A stretch of DNA of 64,000 nucleotides from Garcia nutans (taxonomy: Eukaryota; Streptophyta; Magnoliopsida; Malpighiales; Euphorbiaceae), in contig CANTUV010000015.1 in assembly GCA_947685225.1 (NCBI GenBank), forward strand, positions 7,502,001 through 7,566,000, given 5' to 3'. Below the pieces are notes generated by a model that made no database searches, was not told where the DNA came from, and worked only from the letters and a program-made list of their open reading frames with translations. The first letter of the stretch is position 1. Each line of letters opens with the position of its first letter. The position numbers and the translations under genes were made by a program. Below, piece after piece: positions 34,501-47,451 of the stretch.

Positions 34501-35002
34501 TTCAATATAATATCATATCTATCCATTTTAACATTCGAACAATATTTCCTTTCTCTGGCAATACAAACATAAGCTTTATTAGAAAGAGATCCAAATTTTA
34601 GAGAAAAGAGTAATTACTTAAATCTTGATATATATATATATTTAACTCATTTCCAACATTATTCTCATATTCATTTCTTTATAACCTATTTTACAAGCAT
34701 ACATCAATAATAAAAAAAATTCAAAGTTTACTTTACTTAAGTAAACTCCCATTCTTTAATTAATTAATTAAACTTGTAAAAATTCTCCCATATCATTTCT
34801 TTCTCTAGCTTTACTTTCATGTAAAACCTCATTCACACACTATCATCCATCTCATGTAATTCAAATACATCAAAAATCACATAATGCCACATCCGAGACC
34901 AACCTAGGTGTTAATGCATATGCATGTATCACAAATTTCACTTTTTCAAAAATTTTCCTCTTTTCTTTTTAAATTTACTTAGGCTGAGAATCTCAAACCT
35001 AA
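31536..35002 (-). other. Interior of E, AT-rich and without usable coding
   Basis: About 3.5 kb with very high AT content and no ORF that I can assign. On the minus strand at about 32225-32290 a short frame reads RWYIVTDRSIDLDFAK, faintly like the VSDRDPRFTSRFWK integrase block of H, so the interior may be a fossil Tekay pol and not wholly unrelated DNA. This is a weak hint only. Confidence 0.6.
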
Positions 35003-35014
35003 GCACTGATACCA
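35003..35014 (-). promoter_or_regulatory. Primer-binding site of E, one mismatch
   Basis: The minus strand reads TGGTATCAGTGC, one base off the standard TGGTATCAGAGC, seven bases inside the right LTR. The adjoining leader (GAGAATCTCAAACCTA) parallels that of H (GAGAATCTTAAACCTA). Confidence 0.85.
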
Positions 35015-35021
35015 AAATAAT

Positions 35022-35966
35022 TGTAACACCCTATACTCTATATAAGTACTATACATATACCTTGTATACATACAATATGTATATAAAATATAAGAATGTC
35101 ACTTTTCATTACAGATTAAAACCTTTACCTTAGTTCCAAACAATAATACATTTTATTTTAAGAACATTTACAAAATCATTATACTTTTGATGATATTATA
35201 TATATAAATTACCTTGTCTTTTCCAAAATTCATTTAAGTATATATATACATTTTTATCAAAATATAACATAATAAAATTGTACATGTATGCACCACCTTT
35301 TAGTTAGTCTTGAAATACTCTTACCCTTCTCGTGGCATAATGTTTTGACTCCCGGATCGATCATCTATTCACCTGTGCGATTTACACAACAGCGCTAAGC
35401 TCGAAAGTAGTACAAATAAATATTTTAAATATACATTACAGAAAGATCATACTTCATATATTAACATCATGTATCATCATTTTCAATCATGTTTTCCCTT
35501 TTCAATGCACTCTTCATATATTTCCACTAATCTCATAATTTATATAAATATACACATATATCATTACAGCAAACCACAATTCAATGACTTATCAGAACCT
35601 TCATGAAATAATACTCAAAATTTCCACATCCATATACATATTACACATCATATTTTATTTTCATAATCTCATCATTCAGCATAGTTTCTCAAGCCACATT
35701 CATTTTCAATAATTTGCTTATGTATTGTAATCATCTCATTCCATAATTATCATCATATATCTCATAACATTTTATCTTATTCCATAATTCACATTAAAGC
35801 AAAGACAAGCATGGGCCCAAAGAAACTAATATGCCATTCAACTTTCAGAGTTAATGTTTTGGTTCAATTATCACATTTATCATCCCAACTAGGATTCAAG
35901 GATTAGGCCCAACCAAGCTTCAAGGGGAGCAAAACATGCTAAGCATCAACCCAACATGGCTTCAAG
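35022..35966 (-). repeat. 5' LTR of E, inner segment before F
   Basis: 945 bp from TGTAACACC to tcaag (35962-35966), colinear with the left LTR from 28462. F is inserted after 35966. Confidence 0.93.
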
Positions 35967-36773
35967 TGATGCAAGGCTTTGCATATTCAAGAAGAGATTT
36001 CCAAAGAGCTTCAAGAATTATCATTCAAGAAGATGGAGATGGAGCTGCAAGGAAGGCCTAAATATATCATGGTTCTAGAAGCATGCAATGGAAGCCAAGA
36101 AGGAACCTTTGAAGGCTATTTTTAAGCCTAGGCCGAAACTACCAAGGAAGAGTCAAAGCTTGGTCAATCTTATTTCCATGCACATGCATGCACATTCATG
36201 GATGCAAGTTGGCCGAATTCCAAGGGAGTTTGTTGCACCCCTTGGCCGAATCTTCATAGTTAGTTAGAGGGGATATTTTTGTTATTTTGTGGTCCCCATC
36301 CTTTTATTTTAATTAGTTAAGTTGTTTTGACTTTGTCAAATCCTATTCTTGTTGGGTTTTTGGAAGTGTTTTCCCATACAAGCCTAGGATCCTTCTAGAA
36401 TGTTTTAGTCTTAATTTTCCATATGCAATTAGGAATTTTGTAACCCTTATTTAAGGGCACTATTAGGCCGAATTGGAGACACCATTATTATTAAAAAAAT
36501 TTGAATTCTTCTACAAGTTCTTCTTGTGAATTTTCGTGTGAGAGAGATTAGAGTGGATTCTTTAATTCTTTCTTTGCATCAAGAATTAGGTTTACTTATC
36601 AACGAGAGTTGTGGCGTTTTCCTTCTTCTTACCAACTAAATCCTTCAATCATTGTGAGTTCGCGTCTCTTTATAGGCGTTGGGTTCCTTAGGAGGTGATT
36701 ATCAAGTTTTAAGGAGTTCTCTACCATTGTTATACGTTGGGTTTGCTGCCATCGTTGCTAAGGGTCCGTGTCA
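35967..36773 (+). repeat. 5' LTR of F, with internal deletion
   Basis: 807 bp, TGATGCAAG to GTGTCA. Compared with the 3' LTR it lacks about 71 bp just after the first nine bases. Both LTRs are copied from one template, so the loss happened after insertion. Confidence 0.92.
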
Positions 36774-37781
36774 TTTGGTATCAGAGCTTTGCTACAAGGT
36801 AATTTTTATCTGCTTTGTCTTTCTAGGGTTTGTTAATTTAGGTCTTTTAAATTTCTGTGTTTTAGGGTTCTTAGAGAGTCTAGTCTTTAATTTTTTGAAA
36901 AAGAGTCATATATCAAAATTCGAAAAGCCTAAAGATTGTTCAAAGAGTAATTCAAAACCTAAGAAAAGGAGTCTGATCCAATTTCGAAACCTAGGCCTTG
37001 CATCTGAATTGGATTCGAAACCTAGGGAGTTAATCTGATTGAAATTCGAAAATTGTTTTGTGTTGTTGGGTATTCCCTTGATTTGTTTTGTGGGTGAATT
37101 CTGTGTTGCGAATTAAGTCCAGATTTTGAAAAGTTCTTGTGAGTAAATTAAGTTCCGAATCAAGGGGATAGTGATAGGAAGAAAAAAAAAGAGTACAAAA
37201 CCACTTCAACAAAAATTGTTTGATATTCTTGCTATTTGGGTGCTAAAGATCGGATCTAGGTGGGTTAGAAGTAATAAAATTTTTGGGGCAAAAAATTTCA
37301 CCTTTTGAGGGACTTTTGGAATTCGAAAATCAGACCTTAATATTCATATTATTTGAGTGTTATAGGTGGCAATTATAGTCTAGAAGCTAGCGTTTTGGGT
37401 AGAATTGATTAGGTCCATAAAGCAGCTTGCCAAGTGTGGGTTGTTTTTTATTCATTATATCCAAATTTGTCTTGTTTATTGGCTTCATTGTTTTTGATTT
37501 CTTTATCTAGCTTTTAATTCCATTACATTGCTAAGTATCATTTGCTTGTGTCAATACTTGGTTTTATATCGTGTAGTACAAATTACCTTGCATTGCCTCT
37601 GGATACTTGTCTTGTTTTCTATTTAGTTCTAGGATTTAGGTTCTAGTTTCTTGAACGAATTGACAATTGTTGGTTGGTGAGCTTGGTTCTAAAGTGCAAT
37701 CAAGGAAGACAAGAAAAGTGAGGTAATTCTAAACACTTGAGTGAATTTTGATTATTACTAATCTTGTTTCTTTGAGTTTGT
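36774..37781 (+). other. Primer-binding site and leader of F
   Basis: TGGTATCAGAGC at 36776-36787 matches initiator-Met tRNA and is followed by about 1 kb of non-coding leader. Short ORFs here are not conserved retroelement sequence. Confidence 0.85.
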
Positions 37782-37988
37782 TTGTTTGTTAACATGGCTG
37801 GAAAAGGAGAAGAGACTAGAAAAGAAGGAGCTATGGCCGAAAGCTTGGCTAGGCTTAATGAGACTTTGGCAGCAATGCTTGGTCGAATGGAGATGATGGA
37901 TACTAGATTGCAAGAGAATGCAGCACGACAAGCACAACAAGTGCAACAAGTGCAACAAATTCAGCAAGTGCAACAAGGGTAGCCAGCC
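37782..37988 (+). pseudogene. gag: N-terminus of F gag, cut by H
   Basis: The likely start is the ATG at 37794 (MAGKGEETRKEG), with an in-frame ATG at 37782. It shows a helical LARLNETLAAMLGRMEMMD segment, a Gln/Val-rich low-complexity run and a stop at 37980-37982, just before H sequence begins at 37989. About 200 residues of the expected gag core are absent both here and after H, so the left junction was also deleted. Confidence 0.7.
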
Positions 37989-38264
37989 GCAACTCATACA
38001 AACATTATGCTTTAATGCGATGCACATGTCACCATTATACATTTCATAAACCATACATAATCATATCACATTTCGTAATTAAGCATTAGATTTCATTATT
38101 CCATTGTTTCTTCATTCATAATTCACATATTACAAATAAGACAGACACGGGCCCAAAACTCACTAATATGTGATTCAAAGTTTAGAGTTACTACTTTGGT
38201 CCATATTGACACCTTGTGTCTAGCCCCGTAGGCAATATATATATATATATCCATGGATAATCAA

Positions 38265-38422
38265 CTAGATTGAAGCTTACGACCCAGTCATTTCACTCAA
38301 TCTAGTTTCAATAATATGTTTTTGAGGTTTACGACCCGGTCATTTCACCCCAAAAACATCACATTTCACATTTATCAACTGGATTCGGCTTACGGGCCAT
38401 CCCATTTCGCCTATCCAGTGAT
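38265..38422. repeat. Three hairpins with a shared loop (H left LTR)
   Basis: Stems 38265-38273/38297-38305 (CTAGATTGA/TCAATCTAG, perfect), 38317-38327/38348-38358 (one mismatch) and 38374-38384/38413-38422 (one bulge). Loops share a YTTACGRCCCRGTCATTTC-like core while the stems are unrelated. The same trio lies at about 45608-45763 and 52953-53112. Confidence 0.8.
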
Positions 38423-38928
38423 TCATAGGCATGCCGCCAAACCCAGAACTCTGAAAATTGAATATACATATTAGTCACACAATGATTTCATTTATTTCTT
38501 TATCAATATCTTTCTCAATTCATATCTCCTTTCATATTCCATAATCACATAGGCAACCATGCCTCAATTGTTCCATTTACATTGTCATAGCCAACCACAA
38601 TGGCTTCATGTCACAACATATCTCAATTTACATTAATGTATTCATAATCAATTTCATTGAGTAAACATATTATATTTCATCATTAATAAGCATCAGCAAT
38701 ATCATTAAATGTATGTTCAATCTCAACACTATATGAAAGTATGCAACAATGCAAGGTTTGTACTTACTTCAAAGCAACCTACACAACTCTAATCACTTAC
38801 CTTTCAAGAATCTATCACCACTTGAGTTAGGGTAAATCACCTTATTCACAACCTATTCCAAAAGAATGAGGAAACTCTCATGAGATCATAAGGTTAAGAA
38901 TCAACTAGGGCAAACTCTAAACTTGACA

Positions 38929-39216
38929 CGCTCACACACACGGGCGTGTTCCTGACCGTGCCCTAACTCCACAACACAGAAACATTTACACGCTCAGAAC
39001 CACGGGCGTGTCACTGGGCGTGTAATACATTCTGTCTCTCAGAAATAACGACACGTCCAACATCATGAGCGTGCTCATGGCCGTGTAAATTCTCAAAACT
39101 CACAGTAGCTATGACACGCTCAACAACACGGGCGTGTTAATGGCCGTGTCACACCTACTGCCACTCAGGACAATTGACACGCATAAGGACCTGGACGTGC
39201 TCCTGGGAGTGTCAGG
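38929..39216. repeat. 62-63 bp tandem array (H left LTR)
   Basis: Five units of the GACACGCTCA...CGGGCGTGT...GGCCGTGTCA type, the same array as in the E LTRs. Further copies at about 46268-46562 and 53613-53912. Confidence 0.88.
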
Positions 39217-40061
39217 CAAAAAACCCAGATTCCGGCCAAGACAACACCACAACCAACAAAACACTTCTATCCATCAACATCCACTACAACCCAACTTAAC
39301 AAAACATACCCAAAAACCATCTCAAACTTACAACAACACCAAAACAAGCCAAAACACACATCAAACACAATCACAAACTTCATCAAAAACTCTAAACACA
39401 ACCACAACTCAATCTATACCAACCAACTTACTCTTTCCTTCAATCCGACCCAAAAATCCCAAAATCACTTAAATCCAACACTCTTAAACACAACACACTC
39501 AACCATAACATACCAACAATCCATCAATCACCAAACTCACAATACAAACTCAAAGAAAGCAAGGGAATCAAGAGGAAACTTACCAAATAAGAAGAAAACT
39601 CTTGGATTCCTACTTGATCTCTTGAAAACTTCTTCAATCTTGAGCTTGGTAGAATCAAACCTCTCTTTCTTGCTCTCTCTCTTGTAACAGCCGGCCAACA
39701 AAAACAAAGGAAAGAAAGAAAATGAAAGGCGCGAAGAAGGAGGAAGAAAGAAGAAAAGGAAAAGAAAGAAAGAGGCAAAAGTCAACCCTCTCTCTCCTCA
39801 AAACAATCTCCTCCACACAAATAATAATATAATATTCAAAATATCTCCATCCACTCATCTTATTCCACTAACTCAATTTCAAATTAATTTCCTTTATACC
39901 CTTCACCCTTAGAATTGTATATGTTGTGTATATCCCAATATAAATAACATATGCACTCAACTCTTACAACATATCTCTTTCCAATTAAACACAAATACAC
40001 TTAATCCAAATAAAACAACAATTATATACCAAACTTCTAGGGTATATTTTGGGATATTACA

Positions 40062-40106
40062 ATTCTCCCCCTCTAAAAAGAATTTCGTCCTCGAAATTAC
40101 CTGTTA
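40062..40106 (-). promoter_or_regulatory. Polypurine tract and 3' end of the H1 interior
   Basis: The minus strand reads TTAGAGGGGGAGAAT beside the left LTR (40062-40077). The remaining bases are the short untranslated gap after the pol stop. Confidence 0.85.
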
Positions 40107-43100
40107 TCAAGTCCGAAACAATTGAGGATACTGATCTCGCATTGCTTGCTCACTCTCCCAAGTTGACTCTTCTCTACCGTGATTCTTCCAAAGAATCTTC
40201 ACAATTGGCACTTTCTTATGTCTCAACTCTTTCATCCCATATGCCAAAATAGCAACTGGTTCTTCTTCAAATGTCAGATCCGGACTCACCTCAATAGATT
40301 CAACTGATAACACATGAGATGGGTCCGATCTGTATCTCCTCAACATAGAAACATGGAAGACATTATGAATCCTATCCAAATCAGGTGGCAAAGCAAGCCG
40401 GTAAGCAACTGGTCCAATTCTTTCTAAAACCTCATACGGTCCAATGAAACGCGGACTCAACTTCCCTCTTCGACCAAATCTCAATATCTTTTTCCAAGGA
40501 GACACTTTCAAAAATACTTTATCTCCCACATTATACTCAATGTCTCTCCTTTTCAAATATGAATAAGACTTCTGTCGGTCTGAAGCTGCTTTCAACCGAT
40601 TTCGAATCAACTTCACTTTATCTTCTGTTTCTTTAATCAAATAAGGACCAATTAACTTACCTTCTCCAACTTCATTCCAACATAGAGGCGTCCTACACCG
40701 TCTACCATACAATGCCTCAAATGGTGCCATTCCAATGCTGGACTGATGACTGTTATTGTAAGCAAATTCCACAAGTGGCAAAAATCTGTCCCAACTTCCA
40801 GAGAAATCAATGACACAGCTTCTTAACATATCTTCGATAATCTGTATCACTCTCTCTGACTGCCCATCTGTCTGCGGATGAAAAGCAGTACTAAAGTGTA
40901 ATCAAGAACCCAGAGCACCATGCAAACTCTTCCAAAATCTTGAAGTAAATCGGGGATCTCGATCAGACACTAAAGAAATTGGGACACCATGCAACTTCAC
41001 AATCTCCTGGATATACAGCTCAGCCAACCTCTCAAGAGAATAATCCGTCCGAACCGGAAGAAAATGAGCTGTCTTTGTCAACCTATCAACAATTACCCAA
41101 ATAGCATCATGCTTCCTCTGAGTTAATGGCAAACCAGACACAAAATCCATTGTAACTCTTTCCCATTTCCATTCAGGCACTGATAACGGTTGAAGTAACC
41201 CTGTTGGAACTTGATGCTCAGCTTTAACCCTCTGACAAGTGAGACATTTGGACACAAACTCCGCTATGTCTCTCTTCATACCTGACCACCAGTAATGCTG
41301 TCTCAAATCATGATACATCTTAGTACTGCCCGGATGCAAAGCAAAAACTGACTGGTGTGCTTCTTCCAAAATAATCCTTCTCAAATTAGCATCATCAGGT
41401 ACACACAAACTGTTCTTAAACCAAAGACTCCCATCACTTTTTACCAGAAAATCTTGATTCTCTTTATTTTGGCAATCTGAAATAATCTTCTGAACTTTCT
41501 CATCAACCAACTGAGCCTCTCTAATATGATCTAACAATACCGGCCTCAACTGTAATTGTGCCAACAATGCACCATCATCACAAGATACAAAGTTAGCATG
41601 CAACGCTCTCAACTCAACAAGCAACGAGAGCGAATACACAGCCAAGCCTGCCAAAGACTTCCGACTCAAGGCATCAGCAACAACATTTGCCTTACCAGGA
41701 TGATAATCAATCAAACAGTCATAGTCTTTAATCAACTCCAACCAACGTCTCTGTCGGAGGTTAAGCTCTCTCTGAACTCCCAAATATTTCAAACTTTTAT
41801 GATCAGTATAGATAAAACACTTCTCCCCATACAAGTAGTGTCGCCAAATCTTCAAAGCAAACACTATGGCTGCTAACTCCAAATCATGGGTCGGATAATT
41901 AAGCTCATGCGGCTTCAACTGTCGAGAAGCATAAGCTATAACTTTGCCTTCTTGCATCAAGACACAACCCAAACCACTATGTGAAGCATCACTGTAGATT
42001 ACATATGGTTTATCTTCCACAGGCAAAGTAAGAACAGGTGCTTGAGTCAACATCTCTCTCAACTGTTCAAAGCTAGCCTGACATTGATCTGTCCACACAA
42101 ATCTAACTCCCTTTCGAAGTAATCTGGTAAGTGGAGTAGCTATCAAAGAAAATCCTTTCACAAAGCGTCGATAATAGCCTGCCAATCCCAGAAAACTTCT
42201 AACTTCAGTTACAGACTTTGGTGGACTCCAATTCATAACAGCTTCAACTTTACTCGGATCAACTCTAATGCCATCTGCTGAAACTATATGACCGAGAAAA
42301 GTCACTTGATCAAGCCAAAATTCACACTTCGACAGCTTAGCATACAAATGCTTCTCTCTCAAAATCTGTAGCACAATCCGCAGATGTTTGTCATGCTCCT
42401 CCTCATTGCGTGAATACACCAAAATATCATCGATGAAAACCGCTACAAACTGATCCAGATAGGGCCTAAACACCCTATTCATCAAATCCATAAAAGTTGC
42501 GGGTGCATTCGTCAACCCAAAAGGCATAACTAGAAACTCATAATGCCCATACCTTGTACGAAAGGCTGTCTTAGGAACATCTTCAGCTCTGACCCTTAAC
42601 TGATGGTACCCTGATCTCAAATCAATCTTAGAAAACACTGCTGCTCCCTTTAATTGATCAAAGAGATCATCAATTCTAGGCAAAGGATATTTATTCTTGA
42701 TAGTCACCTTGTTCAATTGCCTATAATCGATGCACAATCTCATAGTACCATCCTTCTTCTTCACAAACAACACAGGAGCTCCCCACGGTAAAACACTAGG
42801 GTGAACAAACCCTTTATCTAACAACTCCTGCAACTGCACCTTTAACTCTCTCAATTCAACAGGTGCCATTCTATAAGGAGTAATAGAGATAGGAATGGTA
42901 CCAGACAACAATTCAATACCAAACTCCACCTCTCTCTCAGGAGGCAACCCTGGCAACTCCTCTGGAAACACATCTGGAAAATCTGCAACTGTGGGTATAC
43001 CGTCAAGTTGAGAACTCACTACTCTAGTATCCACAACATGAGCAAGATAAGCATCACACCCCTTTTTAATCAACCTCCTAGCTGAAACAGCTGAAATAAA

Positions 43101-44762
43101 CAAGGATGCAAGCTGTCTCCTCTCACCAGATACCATCACAATTCTACCATCATCGGTTCTCAAAGTAACACATTTCTGTTGACAGTCTACCATCGCTCCA
43201 TGTTTAGACAACCAGTCCATGCCTACAATCAAATCATACTCTTTAAATGGCATTTCAATCAAATCACCCAAGAACTCCTCACCCTGAACTACTACTGCAC
43301 TATCTCGGTGCACCTTGCTAACAATCACACTATGCCCTAAAGGATTTGTCACCAACACATCAAATCCTAGGGATTCAGCAAGCAGTTCAGACACAGGCAA
43401 TATAGATGCACTTATATATGAATGAGTAGATCCTGGATCAATCAAAGCAAGTACTGAAATACCAAATAAAGAGAAAGTACCAGCTATGACTGCTGAAGCA
43501 TCAGGCTGCCTCTGCATCACATAAATCCTCTAAGAAGATCCAACCTCCTCTGGTCTATTCTCCCAGGATGTAGAACCTCCTCTAGGACTGAACCTAGATC
43601 TACCTCCTCTGCTGAAACTTCTGCCTCCTCTACCTCCCCTCACAACAGGTCGAGAAACTGCCGAATCTACTGACCTCTGCTCCTGCAACTCCGGACACTC
43701 TCTAACAAAATGATTCGGCGATCCGCATCTATAGCATCCAGCTGATCCTCTGATCCTCCAACAAACACCCCAATGGGTCTTACCACAATACTCACATACC
43801 GGAGGAGTAGATCTCTGAATCACAGGGGTCGGAGCACTCGCCACTGAAACTGTAGGTCTCGATCTCTGTCTCTAAAACTGAACTAACCAGCCAGCTGGCC
43901 TCTGACTCCTACTAATCCTGGGAACAAAGCTTCCCCTGCCTCTCTTCACAGATGAAGACCCTACCTCAAACTGGGGTCTCCTAACCCTGGTCTCTTCCTC
44001 TGTAGCAACTGCTGCAATACCCTGAGCTCTCTCCACACTTCTAGCTGCTGCAACAAGCTGGGAAAAATCATGATATCGAGAACCAGCCACATGACACATG
44101 AGAGAGGGCCTCAATCCCTCCTCAAATCTCCTACATCTATTAATCTCATCAGATATGATACCCCCAACATAATGGCTCAACCGGATGAACTCAACTTCAT
44201 ACTCGGTTACTGTCCTGTAGTCTTGCTTCAAACTCAAAAACTCCATCTTTTTCACATCTTTATACTCCCTCGGAGTATACTTCAATTCAAACTCCCTGAG
44301 AAAATCAGCATAGGTCAAGGTAGGGGGATCATCCATAGCATGGGGCACTGTCTTCCACCAGTCGTATTCATCCTTCTGCAACAATGATCTAGCATAGTCA
44401 AATCTTTCTTCTGGAGTGGCCTGTAACTGAACAAATATCCTCTGTACTTTATCTAGCCACTGTTCAGCTACAGCTGGATCAATAGTACCCAAGAAATCCT
44501 CTGCCCCAAACTTCCTTAATTTGTCATACTGTCTCACTGACACCAGAGGCTGGGGTGGTGGTGGTGGCTGCTGTACTGGGGCTTGCCTCATCAATTCCAT
44601 CATATGCCTAAACCAAATTGGCGGAACCTCATCACCAGCTGGTCTCCCTAACACAGAAGCAGGTATCTCTCCAGCACTAACCACTCTAGCTCCCTCTCTA
44701 ACCTCATCTGGAGCTACACTCTCCACACTACCCTCAACTGACTGACGTAAATGAGTATCCAT
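40107..44762 (-). pseudogene. gag-pol: gag-pol of H1, one frame with three stop codons
   Basis: A single frame of about 1550 codons from ATG 44760-44762. Order: gag core (FLREFELKYTPREYKDVKKMEFLSLKQDYRTV), CCHC knuckle CYRCGSPNHFVREC, protease ALIDPGSTHSYIS, RT with YRMAPVELRELK, SKIDLRSGYHQ and FIDDILVYS, RNase H with YSDASHSGLGCVL, integrase HHCC (HPGSTKMYHDLRQHYWWSGM, CLTCQ), core TMDFVSGLP...VSDRDPRF, and a C-terminal chromodomain-like stretch (EEEPVAILAYGMKELRHKKVPIVKILWKNH). Stops: TAG at 43872-43874 and 43530-43532 (both CAG in H2) and TGA at 40902-40904, shared with H2. No indels relative to H2. Otherwise well preserved, so a recent but dead copy. Confidence 0.94.
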
Positions 44763-44913
44763 CACAACCTATATCTGCAAATACAGCAGAATACACCTTA
44801 TTAAAGATCAGAGACTGCCAATATCAAGTATATATCTTATTCAAAAACCAACTTTTAAAATCAAAATATCCTTTTTCCTTACAATATACCTAGGTTGAGA
44901 ATCTTAAACCTAG

Positions 44914-44925
44914 GCTCTGATACCA
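44914..44925 (-). promoter_or_regulatory. Primer-binding site of H1
   Basis: TGGTATCAGAGC on the minus strand, seven bases inside the middle LTR. The stretch 44763-44913 between it and gag is a short leader without ORF. Confidence 0.93.
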
Positions 44926-44932
44926 AAACAAT

Positions 44933-47406
44933 TGTAACACCCCTATACCCCGTATACGTACACAGCATGCTAATACGATCGTAATATACGTATACTGAAT
45001 ATAGAAATGCCACATTTTACAAATCACTCATGTTATCACTCTTATATAACGTAAACAAATTTAAAAACTTTTGAAAGAGTTTATAAAACCCAATAAATAG
45101 AAAGTTCATTTAAAACGCAACGGAAAATAGAACAAATGTTTACAAATACTTATACATCAAAATATCATAATATACAAACATAAAATATATACATGACTGG
45201 CAACTCTTCTCTGATCTTTAAGTCCAAAAGTCAACTCTTCAATGTCTTGACTCACTCGGTCTCGAAGAACTCTCGGGTTCCACCCTGTTACCTGCGTGAT
45301 GAACCACAATCGCGCTGAGCTAACAGCTCAGTGGTGCAACTCATACAAACATTATGCTTTAATGCGATGCACATGTCACCATTATACATTTCATAAACCA
45401 TACATAATCATATCACATTTTGTAATTATGCATTAGATTTCATTATTCCATTGTTTCTTCATTCATAATTCACATATTACAAATAAGACAGACACGGGCC
45501 CAAAACTCACTAATATGTGATTCAAAGTTTAGAGTTACTGCTTTGGTCCATATTGACACCTTGTGTCTAGCCCCGTAGGCAATATATATATATATCCATG
45601 GATAATCAACTAGATTGAAGCTTACGACCCAGTCATTTCACTCAATCTAGTTTCAATAATATGTTTTTGAGGTTTACGACCCGGTCATTTCACCCCAAAA
45701 ACATCACATTTCACATTTATCAACTGGATTCGGCTTACGGGCCATCCCATTTCGCCTGTCCAGTGATTCATAGGCATGCCGCCAAACCCAGAACTCTGAA
45801 AATTGAATATACATATTAGTCACACAATGATTTCATTTATTTCTTTATCAATATCTTTCTCAATTCATATCTCCTTTCATATTCCATAATCACATAGGCA
45901 ACCATAACTCAATTGTTCCATTTACATTGTCATAGCCAACCACAATGGCTTCATGTCACAACATATCTCAATTTACATTAATGTATTCATAATCAATTTC
46001 ATTGAGTAAACATATTATATTTCATCATTAATAAGCATCAGCAATATCATTAAATGTATGTTCAATCTCAACACTATATGAAAGTATGCAACAATGCAAG
46101 GTTTGTACTTACTTCAAAGCAACCTACACAACTCTAATCACTTACCTTTCAAGAATCTATCACCACTTGAATTAGGGTAAATCACCTTCTTCACAACCTA
46201 TTCCAAAAGAATGAGGAAACTCTCATGAGATCATAAGGTTAAGAATCAACTAGGGCAAACTCTAAACTTGACACGCTCACACACACGGGCGTGTTCCTGA
46301 CCGTGCCCTAACTCCACAACACAGAAACATTTACACGCTCAGAACCACGGGCGTGTCACTGGGCGTGTAATACATTCTGTCTCTCAGAAATAACGACACG
46401 TCCAACATCATGAGCGTGCTCATGGCCGTGCAAATTCTCAAAACTCACAGTAGCTATGACACGCTCAACAACACGGGCGTGTTAATGGCCGTGTCACACC
46501 TACTGCCACTCAGGACAATTGACACGCCTAAGGACCTGGACGTGCTCCTGGGCGTGTCAGGCCAAAAACCCAGATTCCGGCTAAGACAACACCACAACCA
46601 ACAAAACACTTCTATCCATCAACATCCACTACAACCCAACTTAACAAAACATACCCAAAAACCATCTCAAACTTACAACAACACCAAAACAAGCCAAAAC
46701 ACACATCAAACACAATCACAAACTTCATCAAAAACTCTAAACACAACCACAACTCAATCTATACCAAGCAACTTACTCTTTCCTTCAATCCGACCCAAAA
46801 ATCCCAAAATCACTTAAATCCAACACTCTTAAACACAACACACTCAACCATAACATACCAACAATCCATCAATCACCAAACTCACAATACAAACTCAAAG
46901 AAAGCAAGGGAATCAAGAGGAAACTTACCAAATAAGAAGAAAACTCTTGGATTCCTACTTGATCTCTTGAAAACTTCTTCAATCTTGAGCTTGGTAGAAT
47001 CAAACCTCTCTTTCTTGCTCTCTCTCTTGTAACAGCCGGCCAACAAAAACAAAGGAAAGAAAGAAAATGAAAGGCACGAAGAAGGAGGAAGAAAGAAGAA
47101 AAGGAAAAGAAAGAAAGAGGCAAAAGTCAACCCTCTCTCTCCTCAAAACAATCTCCTCCACACAAATAATAATATAATATTCAAAATATCTCCATCCACT
47201 CATCTTATTCCACTAACTCAATTTCAAATTAATTTCCTTTATACCCTTCACCATTAGAATTGTATATGTTGTGTATATCCCAATATAAATAACATATGCA
47301 CTCAACTCTTACAACATATCTCTTTCCAATTAAACACAAATACACTTAATCCAAATAAAACAACAATTATATACCAAACTTCAAGGGTATATTTTGGGAT
47401 ATTACA
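44933..47406 (-). repeat. Middle LTR of H, shared by H1 and H2
   Basis: 2474 bp, TGTAACACCCC to GGGATATTACA. About 18 differences in the first 1075 bp against the right LTR. It differs from both outer LTRs at sites where those agree, for example GCCTAAGG at 46523 (GCATAAGG in the others) and GGGCGTGTC at 46550 (GGGAGTGTC in the others). Confidence 0.95.
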
Positions 47407-47451
47407 ATTCTCCCCCTCTAAAAAGAATTTCGTCCTTGAAATTACCTGTTA
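47407..47451 (-). promoter_or_regulatory. Polypurine tract and 3' end of the H2 interior
   Basis: Same GAGGGGGAGAAT tract as H1, beside the middle LTR, showing that the middle LTR also serves as 3' LTR of H2. Confidence 0.85.

Larger units (their letters stand above)
37989..40061 (-). repeat. Left LTR of H (3' LTR of H1), truncated
   Basis: Colinear with the middle LTR from 45336. The first about 400 bp are missing at the junction with F gag. Contains three related hairpins (38265-38422), the tandem array (about 38929-39216, five units) and splice-donor-like sites at 38762-38767 and 39577-39584 (minus strand). Confidence 0.92.

Noticed and set aside
39134..39858. ORFs recurring in all H LTRs (for example at 39524, 46869 and 54213)
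   Set aside because: They recur because the LTR recurs. Composition is Ser/Phe/Leu or Thr/Gln low complexity and overlapping frames are equally open, so I see no evidence of coding.
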